A stretch of 64,000 bases of DNA from Takakia lepidozioides (taxonomy: Eukaryota > Streptophyta > Takakiopsida > Takakiales > Takakiaceae), in contig CM060731.1 of the NCBI GenBank assembly GCA_030704615.1, forward strand, positions 10,354,001 to 10,418,000, given 5' to 3'. The notes below the pieces were generated by a model. The model did not search any database and was not told the DNA's origin. It saw only the letters and a program-made list of their open reading frames with translations. Each line of letters starts with the position of its first letter. Position 1 is the stretch's first letter. Below are positions 10,020 to 21,879 of this stretch, in pieces. The position numbers and the translations under genes were made by a program.

Positions 10020-13000
10020 GGCAAATTTTCTTGTGAGTTGTATCAGGAAACTGGCGCCTTACGTAAAGGGAGTCAGTTATTGTTCGTGGATGGGATAATA
10101 TCCGGAACTAACGTGTCGTTGTTGGTGGACACAGGAGCGTCGCACTCCTTCATGACACCGGCAACGGCACAAAGTGGGACTCCCGACAAGTGACGTGGGG
10201 CCTCTATTGAGGTGCGTTCTGCCAAAGGAGAACCAATTGGCGACAGGTTGGCGTTTGATGTTCCTCTTCAACTGGGGAGTTGGGAAGGACGTGAGAACTT
10301 CACCATCTGCGAGATCGATGGAGTGGATCTCATTTTGGGGATGACCTTTTTGAGCAAATCCGGAGCGGTCATAGATGGCCGCAAAGAGTAGTCACGCTGC
10401 CATGTGGGATGGTGGCGAGTCTTACGAGTGTCGGAAACGCCCAAACCCGTGGGAGGGCGAATAAACCTTCTGTCAGCAAGGGAGTGGGCCGTGGAGGAGG
10501 CACACGAGCCCCAGTTTTTGCTTTACATTAGAGAAGTGAAGGGAGAAGGCGATGGGGAGCCGAGCCCAGATTGGATCAAGGGGATTTTGGAGAAATACCA
10601 GGATGTGATGCCGGAGGATTTACCAAGCGGCTTGCCACCGCGAAGAGGAGTTGACCACAAGATTGAGGTGATACCGGGATCGGAACCGCCTGCCAAGGCG
10701 CCCTACCGGTTGAGCCACAGAGAGTTGGTCGAGCTGAAGACTCAGCTCAAGATCTAATGTCAAAGGGGTATCCCCGAGTAAGTCACCTTACGGAGCCCCG
10801 GTGCTATTCGCAGACAAGAAGGATGGGACGCTGCGGATGTGTGTCGATTACAGGGCTTTGAATAAGGTGACTATCAAAAACCGGTACCTTTGCCAAGGAT
10901 CGACGACCTTTTCGATCGGTTGGCAGGAGCGAAGTATTTCAGCCGGATCGATCTGCGCTCCGGCTATCATCAAATTCGGTGGCGGAAGGAGATGAGGAGA
11001 AGACCGCGTGCAGGACAAGGTATGGTTCATATGAGTTCTTGGTGATGCCTTTTGGGCTCACCAATGCACCAGCGACCTTTAGCACGCTGATGAACAGCCT
11101 TTTCCAGGAGTGGTTGGATGACTTTGTGATCGTGTACATCGACGACATCTTGGTGTACTCGAAAACAAAGGAGGAGCACCTGGAGCACCTCAAAAGGGTG
11201 TTCCAAAATTGCGGGAAGGAAGCTGTATGCCAAAGCTTCAAAGTGCGAATTCGGGGTCACAAAAGTGGAGTTCTGGGGCATGTGATTACACAGGATGGGA
11301 TCAAAATGGATGACAGAAAGGTGAGGGCGATCTTGGACTGGGAGCCTCCGACTTCGGTCCCGGGAGTGCGATCCTTCCTAGGACTCGCCTCCTATTACCG
11401 GAAGTATGTGAGAAATTTCGCCAAGATCGCGGGGCCGTTGTCAGACCTTCTGTGTAAATCCAAAGTCTGGGTATGGAACACCTTTGTGGCTTTTGCTGAA
11501 TTGAAGCAGCGGATGGCGGAAGCTCCAGTCTTGAAAATCCCGGAGTTCGATCGTCCGTTCGAGATTCATACAGATGCGTCGGACTTCGCGATTGGGGGTG
11601 TACTGATGCAAGATGGACGTCCAGTGGCTTACGAAAGTAAGAAACTGAATGAAGTGGAGCGACGGTGGCCGACGCACGAGAAAGATGAAGGCGGTGGTGC
11701 ACTGTCTTGAGCTTTGGCGCCACTATGTTGGTTCCAACCCAGTGAAGGTGTTCACGGACAATGTCACGGTGAAGTATTTTGCCACGCAGCCCAAGTTGTC
11801 CCCAAAACAACTTAGGTGGCAAGATACTTTGGCGGTGTTCGACGTGGATATCCAGTACAAACCGGGACGGACAACGTGGTGGCCGATGCTTTAAGTAGAA
11901 AGCAGCAGCTCTGTTGGTGTACAGGGCGAGACGGCGCTCCAAAGGAAGATCCGGAAGGCTTGCCGGAAGGATGAGCTGGCGAAGTCCGTGATGCAGGACT
12001 TGAGGAGGGGGTTAAATCGCAGTTCCACTTGCAAAATGGACTGCTCCGGTATAAGCAAAAGCGTCTCTACGTGCCGAAGGGAGGGATCAGAGATAGTCTC
12101 TTGAGAGAATGCCATGATAGCCCGCTTGCGGGCCACGGCGGAGCCAAGCGCACTGCGGCACTCTTGAAGAAAGAGTATTTTCTGGCCCAAACTGAGGGAG
12201 GAGGCAGAGGAGTATGTCAAGACATGCACCACATGCCAACAAAACCGGAGCGAGTACAAAAAGCAAGCGGGGCTGTTACAACCCTTGCCGATTCCAGGGG
12301 ACTTGGGAAAGCGTCTCGATGGATTTCATGACTGCTATGCCGCTGTCAAAAGGATTCGATGCAATCATGGTGGTGGTGGATAGGTTCAGTAAAATGGGCC
12401 ATTTCATCCCCACCAAGGAGACGGCAACGGCGCAGGAGACAGGGCGACTTTACTTCGCCCACGTCTTAAAGCATCATGGAGTCCGAAGGATATTGTCTCG
12501 GACCGCGATCCAAAGTTTACGAGTAAATTTTGGAGGACACTTTGGAAGAAGATGGGGACGAGGCTGAAGATGAGCACCGCCTTCCGACCTACGACCGACG
12601 GCCAAACGGAAAGAGTGAATTCCGTAGTGAAGCAGATCTTGCGGAATTACGTGTCGGCAGACCAATCAGACTGGGTGGAACACTTAGACGCGGCAGAGTT
12701 CTGTTATAATAACACAGAACACTCCGCAACGGGAGTTTCCCTTTCGTATTGGTCTATGAAAAGCACCTCTGGTGCCGACAAGTTGGGCCGCCCAGGACGT
12801 TGAGGAACCGGCAGTAGCGGCGGTACTGGAAGAACGCGAGCGTTTGTTGAAGCTCGCAAAGTACAACATTGCCAAAGCTAGGAAACGGTATGAAAGGCAG
12901 GCGAATCGGAAGCGGAGGGAAGTGAAGTTTGAGGCAGGCACAGAGGTTGGTTGAACATCAAGAATTTCCGACTACCTCCGGAAGTGAGTCCAAAGTTCGT

Positions 13001-13426
13001 ACCTCCGTATGCGGGACCCTTTCGCATCCGGAAGGTTATGATGAGGATGTGTATGAATTGGAGCTGCCGGCAAACAGCAAGGTGCATCCAGTATTCCATG
13101 TCTCCCTTTTGAAGCCTTACTTCAAAGATGAAGCGCGTCCGAATCGGCATCAAGTGTTGCGTCCGCCACCTATGCTGTTGGATCATGAAAATGAACCTGA
13201 GTACGAGGTGGAGGCAATAGTACTTAAGTCAAGGAGGTTCAAGAACCGAGAAACAGAGTATCTCGTCAAATGGAAGGGCTATCATCATGTGGAGGCATCT
13301 TGGGCGTGCCTCAGAAATGGGGAACGCATCCGAGGCGGTTGCAGCGTTCGAAGGGCGACCTCAAAAGCGGAAGAAGCGTTGATGGGGACATCAACCTTGG
13401 AGCGTGGGGAGGAAATGCATGCTTAG
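10020..13426 (+). pseudogene. Chromovirus pol: protease, RT, RNase H, integrase, chromodomain (broken)
   Basis: Domains in order: aspartic protease (LLVDTGASHSF, about 10116-10150); reverse transcriptase ([28 protein letters not shown], and the catalytic YIDD at 11135-11146); RNase H (EIHTDASDFAIGGVL, about 11560); integrase zinc-binding region (HDSPLAGHGGAKRT, about 12115); integrase core with SMDFMTAMPL, a second Asp near 12505 in a shifted frame, and DGQTERVN with the catalytic Glu; and a C-terminal chromodomain (YEVEAIVLKSRRF, YLVKWKGYHHVEASW) at about 13195-13320. A chromodomain after integrase defines chromoviruses and targets integration to chromatin marked by histone methylation. Frame breaks near 10195, 10757, 11000, 11700, 11900, 12330, 12770 and 12950 make the polyprotein untranslatable as a whole. 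Confidence 0.9.
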
Positions 13427-14270
13427 CCCGGCTTAGCTAGCGCAGGAATCCGATTGCAAAAACTTGTATTGTACAAATTTGCTTTAAATGAAATGTTTCA
13501 AATGTTGTGCTTCCTATTTTGTTTGGAATGGTGATGCATGGTATGGTTGGCTAGTGTGTAGAATGCATGCTAGCTTACAAAAGTGGGAGAGGTAAATTGG
13601 TTAATCGTGTGTTTGCGCAGTGCCGAAATCGGGTGACTCCCATCCAAGGGCAAGGAAACTTGCGCCTTCTTTGGGAGTTCACGTGCTAGTGCGCACCTGG
13701 CGCGCTTGCGCGTACTATAACTGCGCTACCGAGGGGGTTGCCTTGTAGTGCGGGCTAACGCGGAAGCTACGTTTCCGTTCACGTACTATAATCGTGTAGC
13801 CTCGGACGAAGTCGTAGTGCGGCTTCGGCGTGTTCCCGTACTCAGGCCAGCATTCCAAGGCGGACCCAATTGTAGTGATTGGGGCGCACGGGTTTCAAGG
13901 TTATTTTCCTAGTCAAAGAGGTTCGAGGTGAACCCTTGCTCAAGGTGATGCAAAAGCGGCATCATGAGCGGTCGCAAGCAATGTTGTTGCAGTAAGGCGA
14001 TTCGATCCTCGGGGAGGATCGTTCCTTGGCCTTGAAGTAGGCCAAGAAGAGTGCACTGGGAGGAGCTGAGAGGCTCCACCCTTGCCAGGACTTGGAGGAA
14101 GTCGGCTGAACTAGCTAGTGGAGAGTAGAGTCAAGTGGGTTTGGTTCTTTGCCATGGGACGCCATGGTACGGAAAAAACTCCTTGATGTGGGACGCCACA
14201 ACTTGGATGTTCGTTTCTAACAAAATGGACAAGTCGATGAGGACATCGACTCCCTGTTGGTAGGGGTGTG
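13427..14270 (+). other. Non-coding spacer between pol and 3' LTR
   Basis: About 840 bp with no ORF of note, rich in short CGTACT and GTAGTG words and partial inverted repeats. The purine-rich GGTAGGGGTGTG just before 14271 is the likely polypurine tract. Confidence 0.6.
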
Positions 14271-14985
14271 TGTCGCGGCCCTTTGCCTTGAGGCGGGGGT
14301 CGGGACACATCAGGGCTGCCCCTGTGGTGGGGGCAGCGGCAGCGATAGGTATGGGGGCTGAAGCACCCTTGAGTGCCCAAGGCACTCAGGGAAGCGGAGG
14401 CGCTCACTAGGTGGAGCCCCGCACACCGGGTTGCGGTGGGGGTGGCTCCACAAGGGTGGTGGTAGCTTAGCGGGACTTAGTGGGGGTGGCATAGGACTCA
14501 CCATGGGGCGGAGACCTCGTGGTGGGAGTCGTGGGAGTCTTGGGACTCATCACGGTCCATAGGGCCCGTGGTGAGTGGGCCAAGACTCACCGCGACTCAT
14601 CACCGGGAGTCGAGGGTTTCGTGGTGGTTCGCCATAAAATGGCATGGCTGTTGTGAAACCCCCGCGGACGGCTACAGAAGTATATATAGGGAGTAGTAAC
14701 CCCGAGAACGGTGCAAGCCCGTTGGTGACCAAAGACTAGTGAGTAAGCGAGCGAGCCGGAAAGCGACCAAAGAGTGGGGAGCTGTTCCGGACTGCCAACT
14801 ACCAAAGGGAATTCCCGCTGGTTCCAAATCGGTGGAGGGTTCTTTGGGAGAACAAAGGGGACCGTTATGCCCCGGTGAGCAGCCGAAGCTCCAAGTTGGC
14901 CGGTGGCCAGGTTGGGAGTCAGGCGCGCGCATCAAAGCGAGTAACTATGACTTTGAGGGAGCTTACCGAAGTGAGGTGCGCGACA
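14271..14985 (+). repeat. 3' LTR of the chromovirus
   Basis: Second copy of the LTR, TGTCGCG...CGCGACA, followed directly by the TATGA duplication. Differences from the 5' LTR are mostly one- or two-base indels in G or C runs. Confidence 0.95.
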
Positions 14986-14990
14986 TATGA

Positions 14991-17495
14991 TGCAGCAACC
15001 ACTCTAGCAAACGTGGAAAACACACTTACCCGCCTGTCAACTCCCAGCTGACAACCGTGACACTGAACCCTCTTGAATTTCATATAATGTAGGAGGGCAC
15101 CCTGATAGTGTTTCCTACAAATTAATCCATGCCACAAACAAACCCATACCACAAGTCAGTAAGCAATGTGAGGGCTGACGATATACACATAGCAATTCAA
15201 TGAGGAACAAAATACAGAGTCGTGATGATGCCACTTACCAAGCGTGCTTCCACCATTGCCTTCCCACCACGGCCAGTCTTGGTAGGATTCAGAATTGCAC
15301 CATTTGCCTTCTTCATGTTGCCCGACACTTTGTGGAACACCTCTGTCTGCCAGTAACTTACCAAGCTTGTTCCAAACCTCGTCAGATACGAGTAATGGGT
15401 TTCCCCTTACCACAACCACGCAGTGTGTGCTTCAGAACGCTGCTCTTCATTATTCTGCCAATTGTTGTTTTAGGTGGAAGAAGTCTTTAACTCGTGCGGC
15501 GTATATGAAAATAGCTTAGCCAGGGTGATCTTTGATTCGTATACAACTTCATCAGGTTGGTTGTTGATGGCTCGGGAACAATCTATTGTGATATAAGCCT
15601 GTCCTTTAAGGGCAGCGTGCCATACATTCGGGTCTGACCATACGGGGCTACTTTGAGGTTCGTCAAAATCACCGTGGGAGGAAGACCTGCAGCTATTCTC
15701 TCTTCCTGACCTTGGCAAGCGTCAATTTTGGCTGAGCTATTAGCCCTCCTTAAAGCATTGTTCTATCATTCTTTGAAACGACACCCTCCCCTCCTTCAGA
15801 GACCTCCGGCGCTCAGGAGAATTCAAAGCAGGATCCTGCCAAGTAGGGACTGGTGGCCATGGTTGTGGCCAGAAGGCCGAGGACCATACTGGCCATACTG
15901 TCCCATAAGCAGGAGGATATTCCGGTGGTTGCCACCCCCATAGCTATTAGGGGTGGCAAATATGGTGAAGGAGGATACTGGCCATACTGCCCATATGGAG
16001 GAGCACCATATTGACCCTGACCATACGAGTGCCAGACTGTGGGTACTGAGGCATACCATATAAGGTGGGGGTACTGGTGGCACAGAACCCACAACGTTGG
16101 GAGAGTTAGGCCACCTCCCTGCGTTCTTGTGGGCGGTTCTCCAGTGCTAGCAGCAAGGATCGTGGATCCAGTGCGCTTGTGCTTGCCTGATTGAAAGAAA
16201 TTCCCCAGTACAATGTGGGTGTGATTACACATACATATAGGCAGCAAGCAGCAAATCCTTGAATTCAAGCAAAACAAACTGGAAGCACATATCATTTGTA
16301 AGGACAAGATTACCCAAAACTCAGTATGATCTTGGGCAGAAATCTCCCAAATTTGATTGGCCCCAATGATGTCCTCCCCAGTACATTTTTGAGCCCTCTT
16401 AGGTATGGGGTGTTCCTGAAATCCTAGCAAGATTGAAAGGACAAACCTGATGGGTCCATGAGAAGTATCCCTCCAAGTTTTACTGATATTCTGGTTGCAT
16501 AAGTAACCCAAGTATCTCTATAAGTAGCCATTGTAGCTTAGTACCAGGACGTTGGTTTCATGGGGCAAAGAATTGAACACACCTGAAGTCTACATTGGCC
16601 TGACATCATGCTTTGGCACTTCAAACTTGTCTAGTGGAAATCATTGTGATTGTGCCTTGGCTGACCCCTTGCATTGTCCAATTCCCTGTCTTGACAGACT
16701 ACCCTATCTCTTCGTGATTTTACCAAAAAATACATAATTAGAATCATGGTCATTGTGAAGAAAACTAAACTCACAGACGGAGAAGGTGTTCGTAGTGTAG
16801 ATGATGGGCGTTTTTGTCCTGCGACATGAGCATGGGCATGTTCTCCTCGGCTTGCCGTGGCATCCGCCGACGACGCACTCGCCTTCGCACTGGCGTGGGA
16901 GGAGTGGATCGTCCTCATCGTCCTCAGAGAGCCCTCAGCGAATCGTAGTCTTCATCGTCTTCAGTCTGGCACTTTGCCTTGCAGGACCTTGATCCCTACC
17001 TTTTTCTTCGGAGCGCGTGGCTTGCGAGGGCGATTCGCTCCCGCAAGCCTGCACAAACACCTCCATGACCTCCCTCTCAAACAATCACAAAACAAATGTA
17101 AGCATACATACCCTAATACTCTTAAGCCTACGCTGAACCACAGCCGCACCCTACCAGGACGTAAGCTGCCCAGAATGACGGCGGACATCTCCCGCCTAAT
17201 GACACCGTCCTCAAACCTAATCGTCACTCACTGCATGTTGTTTGCCTCTTGTTTGTACAAGTCGCAGCTACTCGCCCCCATTTGTGCTATGAAGCTTATG
17301 ATCGCTGTAGGAAGGTTAGAGGATAAGGCAAATCGCAAGTTTAGTGGGTGGGTATCCAAGTCAGGAACTAAACTCACCCATCTTCGACTGCTTGAACGTT
17401 GCTTCCACCTCCTTTATGGCAGCAATCCGGCGCTCTCGGAACTTCTCGTACTCAGTGAGAGGGACTGTCACTTCGAAGACCTTCCGCTTCACCAT
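14991..17495 (-). pseudogene. N-terminal exons of a CACTA-associated (TnpA/Ptta-like) gene
   Basis: Exons recognised on the minus strand by splice sites and joining frames: 17495-17378 (MVKRKVFEVTVPLTEYEKFR, donor GTGAGT); about 17307-17237 (AIISFIAQMGASSCDLYKQ, donor GTGAGT); about 17070-17020 (basic, RPRKPRAPKKK, donor GTAGGG); an acidic piece near 16960-16900; about 16890-16776 (MPRQAEENMPMLMSQ, donor GTGAGT); a Gly/Tyr/Pro/Gln-rich segment near 16000 (GQGQYGAPPYGQYGQ); and one near 15300 (GNMKKANGAILNPTKTGRGG) like the Ptta/En-Spm domain. Such proteins are second products of CACTA elements, thought to bind subterminal repeats. The gene probably continued into 8004-6985 before the Ty3 insertion. 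It starts 685 bp from the divergent TNP2 frame. Exon limits are approximate. Confidence 0.45.
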
Positions 17496-17919
17496 GGACA
17501 CTCAGAGAAACGATACTTATAGTATACTATAGATATAGAAATAGCACATTGGCAGCTGGTGCAAAACTAGAGACAATGCACTGTGCGTAGCATGCAAAGA
17601 GGGAAGGGGTGACGTTCAAAGCATGTACAGTGCAAGGTGGCGAACGGATGCGTAGGCGTAGAATAGATGACCGTCTATGGCGAATGGAAGAAGCTTTATG
17701 CCACAAGGAATGGGCATACAAAAATGTTATGCAACTGCGATGAGTGTCATGGAGGAAAAGTACTCTGTTGGAAACAGTGAGGAATCATTACATGATACAC
17801 GGGAGGGATCCTCTTCTCAACGCTGTTCTCTTCGGTAAGATCGCCACTTTCCCTTCAGCACTTTAGTTTGAATTTTGAATGCAACGATCCTCTTCTCCAC
17901 ATGTCGACATTTCGTTGGG

Positions 17920-18170
17920 TGATTGTAGTCAAGAAGTCATAAGATACAGACGTGAGTATGACTACGCCACTTCCGTTATCACTTTAATTAATGCACATGT
18001 CGTGTTTTCATTGGTCATGTGTAGTCATGTAGTCATATATGACTAAGTAAGTGACTGCAACTATGACTTCAATGGTTACAAATGTCGTGTTTGATTGGGT
18101 GTATATTCATAAGATACATACGTAAATATGACTGCATCACTGCAAAGTCACCGTGCCTCCTATGTCATAA
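17920..18170 (+). promoter_or_regulatory. Divergent spacer with CACTA-type subterminal words
   Basis: Between the two divergent transposon genes lie repeated words like GTAGTCATGTAGTCATAT, AAGTCATAAGATACAGACGT and AAATGTCGTGTTTGATTGGG, the same vocabulary as at 3950-4620 and 24060-24387. It may be a shared promoter with regulator-binding sites, or the remains of a left element end. Confidence 0.4.
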
Positions 18171-18179
18171 TATGAACAA

Positions 18180-20688
18180 GTGTCACATCGTTGTTGGTCC
18201 ACTCACAAGATGACTATTGGGATGCAGGGATGTGAATATTCAGATGATGAAGACGAAGGCCCTGCGGCACAGCGGGAGCCCAATGTCACAGAGAACGCAG
18301 ATGAGAGTGGTGGATTGGAGGTAGAAATGCAGCGTGCATTGCAGGAAGCTTTCTCTTTGCAGATGCAAACAGAGAGGACCCCATTCATGGGAAGAACGAT
18401 CACACATTTGCCGATCATGACGATGATCTCGACGATTCCGGAGACAATGAATTTGATGAGAATGCTCACCTGCACGTTGATCCCGAGTATGATAAACTCT
18501 TCCGAGCGTCGCAATGTCCACTTTTTGAAGGGTGCTCCATCAGCCGGCTGCAAGCAACTTTGACGTTGCTGAACGCATGCACTACCACAAGTGCACCAAT
18601 GCATTTGTGGATGAGCTTCTGGGATTGTTGCGTAAGAGTTTTTTGCCTAAAGAGAATTCATTGCCGAAAACTCACTATGAAGCAAAAACCATGATTGCCA
18701 AGATGGGATTGCAGTACACGATGATTCATGCCTGTGAGCGTGGTTGTGTACTCTTCCGTGGGGAGTATGAGAATGTAGACATTTGCCCAGTGTGCCGCAG
18801 TTCCCGTTACATTCCAGGTCGTGGAAGTGTGCCCAAGAAAGTATTGCGACACTTCCCTGTCATTCCAAGGTTGAAACGTATGTACCGATGTAAATCGATC
18901 GCTAACCTCATGACATGGCACGACAGACATAAGAGCCAGGATGGGTTGGTTCGACATCCAGCTGATAGCAAAGCATGGAGACACATTGACACCACATTTG
19001 CGGATTTTGCTGCAGAGCCACGATCTCTGCGATTTGGATTGGCCTTAGACGGTGTAAATCCCTACGGAGCTCAATCCACAAGTTGGAGCACATGGCCCGT
19101 TCTCTTGGTCAATTACAATCTGCCTCCGTGGTTAATGACCAAAAAGTTCTTTGTCATGTTAGCGCTACTGATTCCTGGTAAGGAGTCTGTTACCTCGGAC
19201 AACGTAGATGTTTACCTGATGCCCTAGTGGAAGAGCTATTGGAACTATGGAGAGGGATTGCAGCTCATGATGTTTCCCGTCCTCGTGGTCAACGCGAATT
19301 CACACTGAGGGCAGTGTTGATGTGGTCAATCCATGACTACCCTGCATATGGCTTGCTCTCAGGTCAAGTGACGAAAGGTTATGCTGGTTGTCCAGCTTGT
19401 GGACCCGGGGTGACTTCACAGCAGTTACACACATGTGGAAAAATTGTTTTCCTAGGCCACCGAAGATTTTTGGCCCGCAATCATCTATATAGAAGGTCAA
19501 GAATGTTCAATGGCGCTACTGAGCATGGAACTCCTCCAAAAACGCAGACTGGAACACAAATCAAGGACCTTGCAACAGCTCGCACTGCATGGGTGGAAAA
19601 CGGAGGGACGCCAGATAGCAGGACAGACCCAACAAAAACTCATGGAGTTAAGCGATTGTCAATTTTATATGTCTTACCTTATTGGAGGTAATTCCTTCAT
19701 GGCCTTTAAATTGGCTGTGTACATTTTTGCGTTTTCTATTTAAATTGTGATGAGTAAATGCTCAATTGCTTATGTGTTCATTTTGTAGGGTCTCCTCATC
19801 CGCCACACGTTTGACGCAATGCATTGCGAGAAGAACTTGGCTGAAAATATTATTAAAAATATCTTTGGTGAGAAAGACACATTGAAAGTTCGCCGTGATT
19901 TGGAGCTACTTGGGATGCGCCCGGAATTGTGGCTACAACGTGATCCTGACAGAGCAGATAAGTTAATTATGCCTCCTGCCCCTTATGTCCTCACTGAGGC
20001 TGAGTTACAAGTCTTTCTGGAGATTGTGCAGAACTTGAAAGTGCCAACAGGCTACGCATCAGCTTTCAAAAAGCATGTGGTGAAGAAGAAGTTGTTAGGC
20101 ATGAAATCACATGACTATCATGTGCTCATGCAGCAAATTATACCGCTTGCTATCCGTGGGCTCATGCCAAGTGGTCCTCGAAGGGCCATTTTGCGAGTAT
20201 GTCGTGTATTTAAGAAGTTGTGTGCAAAAGTGGTGAATCCTGTAGAGTATGAGGAATTGAGAACTGAAGCAGTTCTCACTCTGTGTCTTATAGAGAAGGA
20301 GTTCCCACCATCATTTTTTGATGTGATGACACATCTGGTTGTTCACCTAGTGGATGAGTTGTACTTATGCGGGCCCGTAGCATCTCGTTGGATGTACCCC
20401 ATGGAGCGGGCAATGAAAGATATGAAGGGCTACGTAAGAAACATGGCAAGGCCCGAGGGGAGCATGACAGAAGGATACCAATTTGAAGAAGCATTGGGTT
20501 TTTGCACAGAGTATATGGCAGGATTTGATGGAAGTGTACGAAGGGTGTGGGATGCAGATGAGGCAGAATCTGTGGAACGTGAAGTTGTGGAAGGAAGTTC
20601 TAAAGCCCGAAAATTGAATGACCTGTGTGATATTGTACATGAGTACATCATTCAGAACCATCCTCGTCTATCAGTCATGTTGGGGTAA
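18180..20688 (+). pseudogene. CACTA (En/Spm) transposase, TNP2 and DUF4218 domains
   Basis: The transposase that cuts CACTA ends. The first exon has an acidic N-terminus, then the TNP2 domain from about 18565 (AERMHYHKCTNAFVDELLGL, YEAKTMIAKMGLQY, DICPVCRSSRY, LRHFPVIPRLKRMY, RHPADSKAWRHIDTTF, YNLPPWLMTKKFFV). At 19220-19226 a single-base deletion breaks VYLMP from LVEELLELW. The frame then reaches a GT...AG intron (about 19688-19794) and continues FDAMHCEKNLAENIIKNIF. DUF4218 follows (SFFDVMTHLVVHLVDELYLC, MYPMERAMKDMKGYVRN) to a stop at 20688. The N-terminal part also changes frame near 18350 and 18540. The order matches intact plant CACTA transposases, but the gene cannot make a full protein as it stands. 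Confidence 0.85.
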
Positions 20689-20814
20689 GAAATCTACTTC
20701 ATTGACATTCAGATTTCCAAGTTTTAGTCATTTATCATTAGTTGGCATATGGCGTCTTTTCAAATCTCCCACGCCACCTCTGTCAATCTCCTGGCTGACC
20801 CTCGGATTGTGACA

Positions 20815-21769
20815 GGATATATGAAGCAGAGTCCACACGGATAGAAGCCAGACGACGCTTGTTTCGTGAGGAGAAGGGCTGGAAGGCATGAGCAATCCCA
20901 CGGCAATTCAGTACCCTCCTGATTTGCATCCTTGTCCTCCATTTGCTGTTTGGCTCCCTCAAGGTGTACGGGATCATCTCTCAATTCAATCAGATGGGCT
21001 TGATCCTACAACACGTGAGGAATTACTGGATCTTTCAAGGCCTCCATCATTTACTGCCCTGTCATTCAAGAGTATGACAACGTATGGTAACCATTACAGG
21101 GTTACATCCCCCGGCATGAACACAACAAGTATGGTGTCTTTTGATTGTGGAGTCTCATCTGTTTTCCAGCACCAGCCCATTACCAACAATTCAGGCAATG
21201 ACATGGAGGAACCTACAAGATATGTGGGTCTTATAAGGGAGATTTTGCAAATTGACTATGGCCAAACACAACCTATAGTGTTTTTGTGTTCGTGGGTACG
21301 GGCGAGTCGCGTGGGTCGTCAACCTATGTCAATGAAGCAGGATGATGCTGGCTTCACACTTGTCAATTTTAACCGTATGCTTCCACCTTCTGAGCAACCT
21401 TTTGTGTTTCCTGGCCAGGTTGATCAAGTGTTTTTTTCTGATTGTGTGAAGGAGCCGGGGTGGAAAGTCGTCCTGGAGAAGAGCCCCCGAGCACGTAGAG
21501 TGGTCTGCGACATATCAATTGATAATGATGATGTGGCGGAAGTGGAAGGATTGTTAGCCCCACAAAGACTAGAGGAGACTGTGGTTACTGATGGCCCAAC
21601 ATGCAGCCGAGCGGTACCGGTTACTCCAGAGCAGGTGGCCTCCTTGTACCTCCGAGCACCCCATATACGTGGTGATGATGTTCAGCCAACCCTTGGAGAA
21701 GATGAAGTCTGTGATGAAGACAGTGATACATGTAGTGAGCTAGACATAGATGAGGATGATGAAGATTAG
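20815..21769 (+). pseudogene. CACTA transposase C-terminal part, DUF4216-like
   Basis: After an acceptor-like GTGACAG at about 20816, a short basic helix (STRIEARRRLFREEKGWKA) runs into a stop. From 20888 an overlapping frame encodes 293 residues: FTALSFKSMTTYGNHYRVTS, RYVGLIREILQIDYGQTQPI, FLCSWVRA, DDAGFTLVNFNRML and an acidic tail (DIDEDDED). The order 'DUF4218, then DUF4216 with GxIxEILQxDY and GFTxVNF' is that of plant CACTA transposases. The tail may bind partner proteins. Whether it was spliced to 20688 or is a separate last exon cannot be decided by eye. Confidence 0.7.
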
Positions 21770-21879
21770 ATATGCGCGATTTGTGCACTCCAGTTATAGA
21801 CCATGCATGATAGTTTAAGGTGGTAACACTCCCTTCGCATTCCCATTAAGATATCATGCTTGGACACTGGATTTTATGA

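Larger units (their letters stand above)
8104..14990 (+). mobile_element. Complete Ty3/gypsy chromovirus with TATGA target duplication
   Basis: A structurally complete LTR retrotransposon: LTRs at 8109-8817 and 14271-14985, a primer-binding site right after the 5' LTR, gag with a zinc knuckle, then protease, reverse transcriptase, RNase H, integrase and chromodomain. It is flanked by identical TATGA (8104-8108 and 14986-14990), proving insertion as a unit. Gag-pol is shredded by many small indels, so it is non-autonomous. It sits in a minus-strand transposon gene whose parts lie on both sides. Confidence 0.93.

Noticed and set aside
15813-16511. Taking the 232-codon minus-strand frame as one exon
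   Set aside because: Only the part after a TTTCAATCAG acceptor near 16185 looks coding; the upstream part has intron-like composition.
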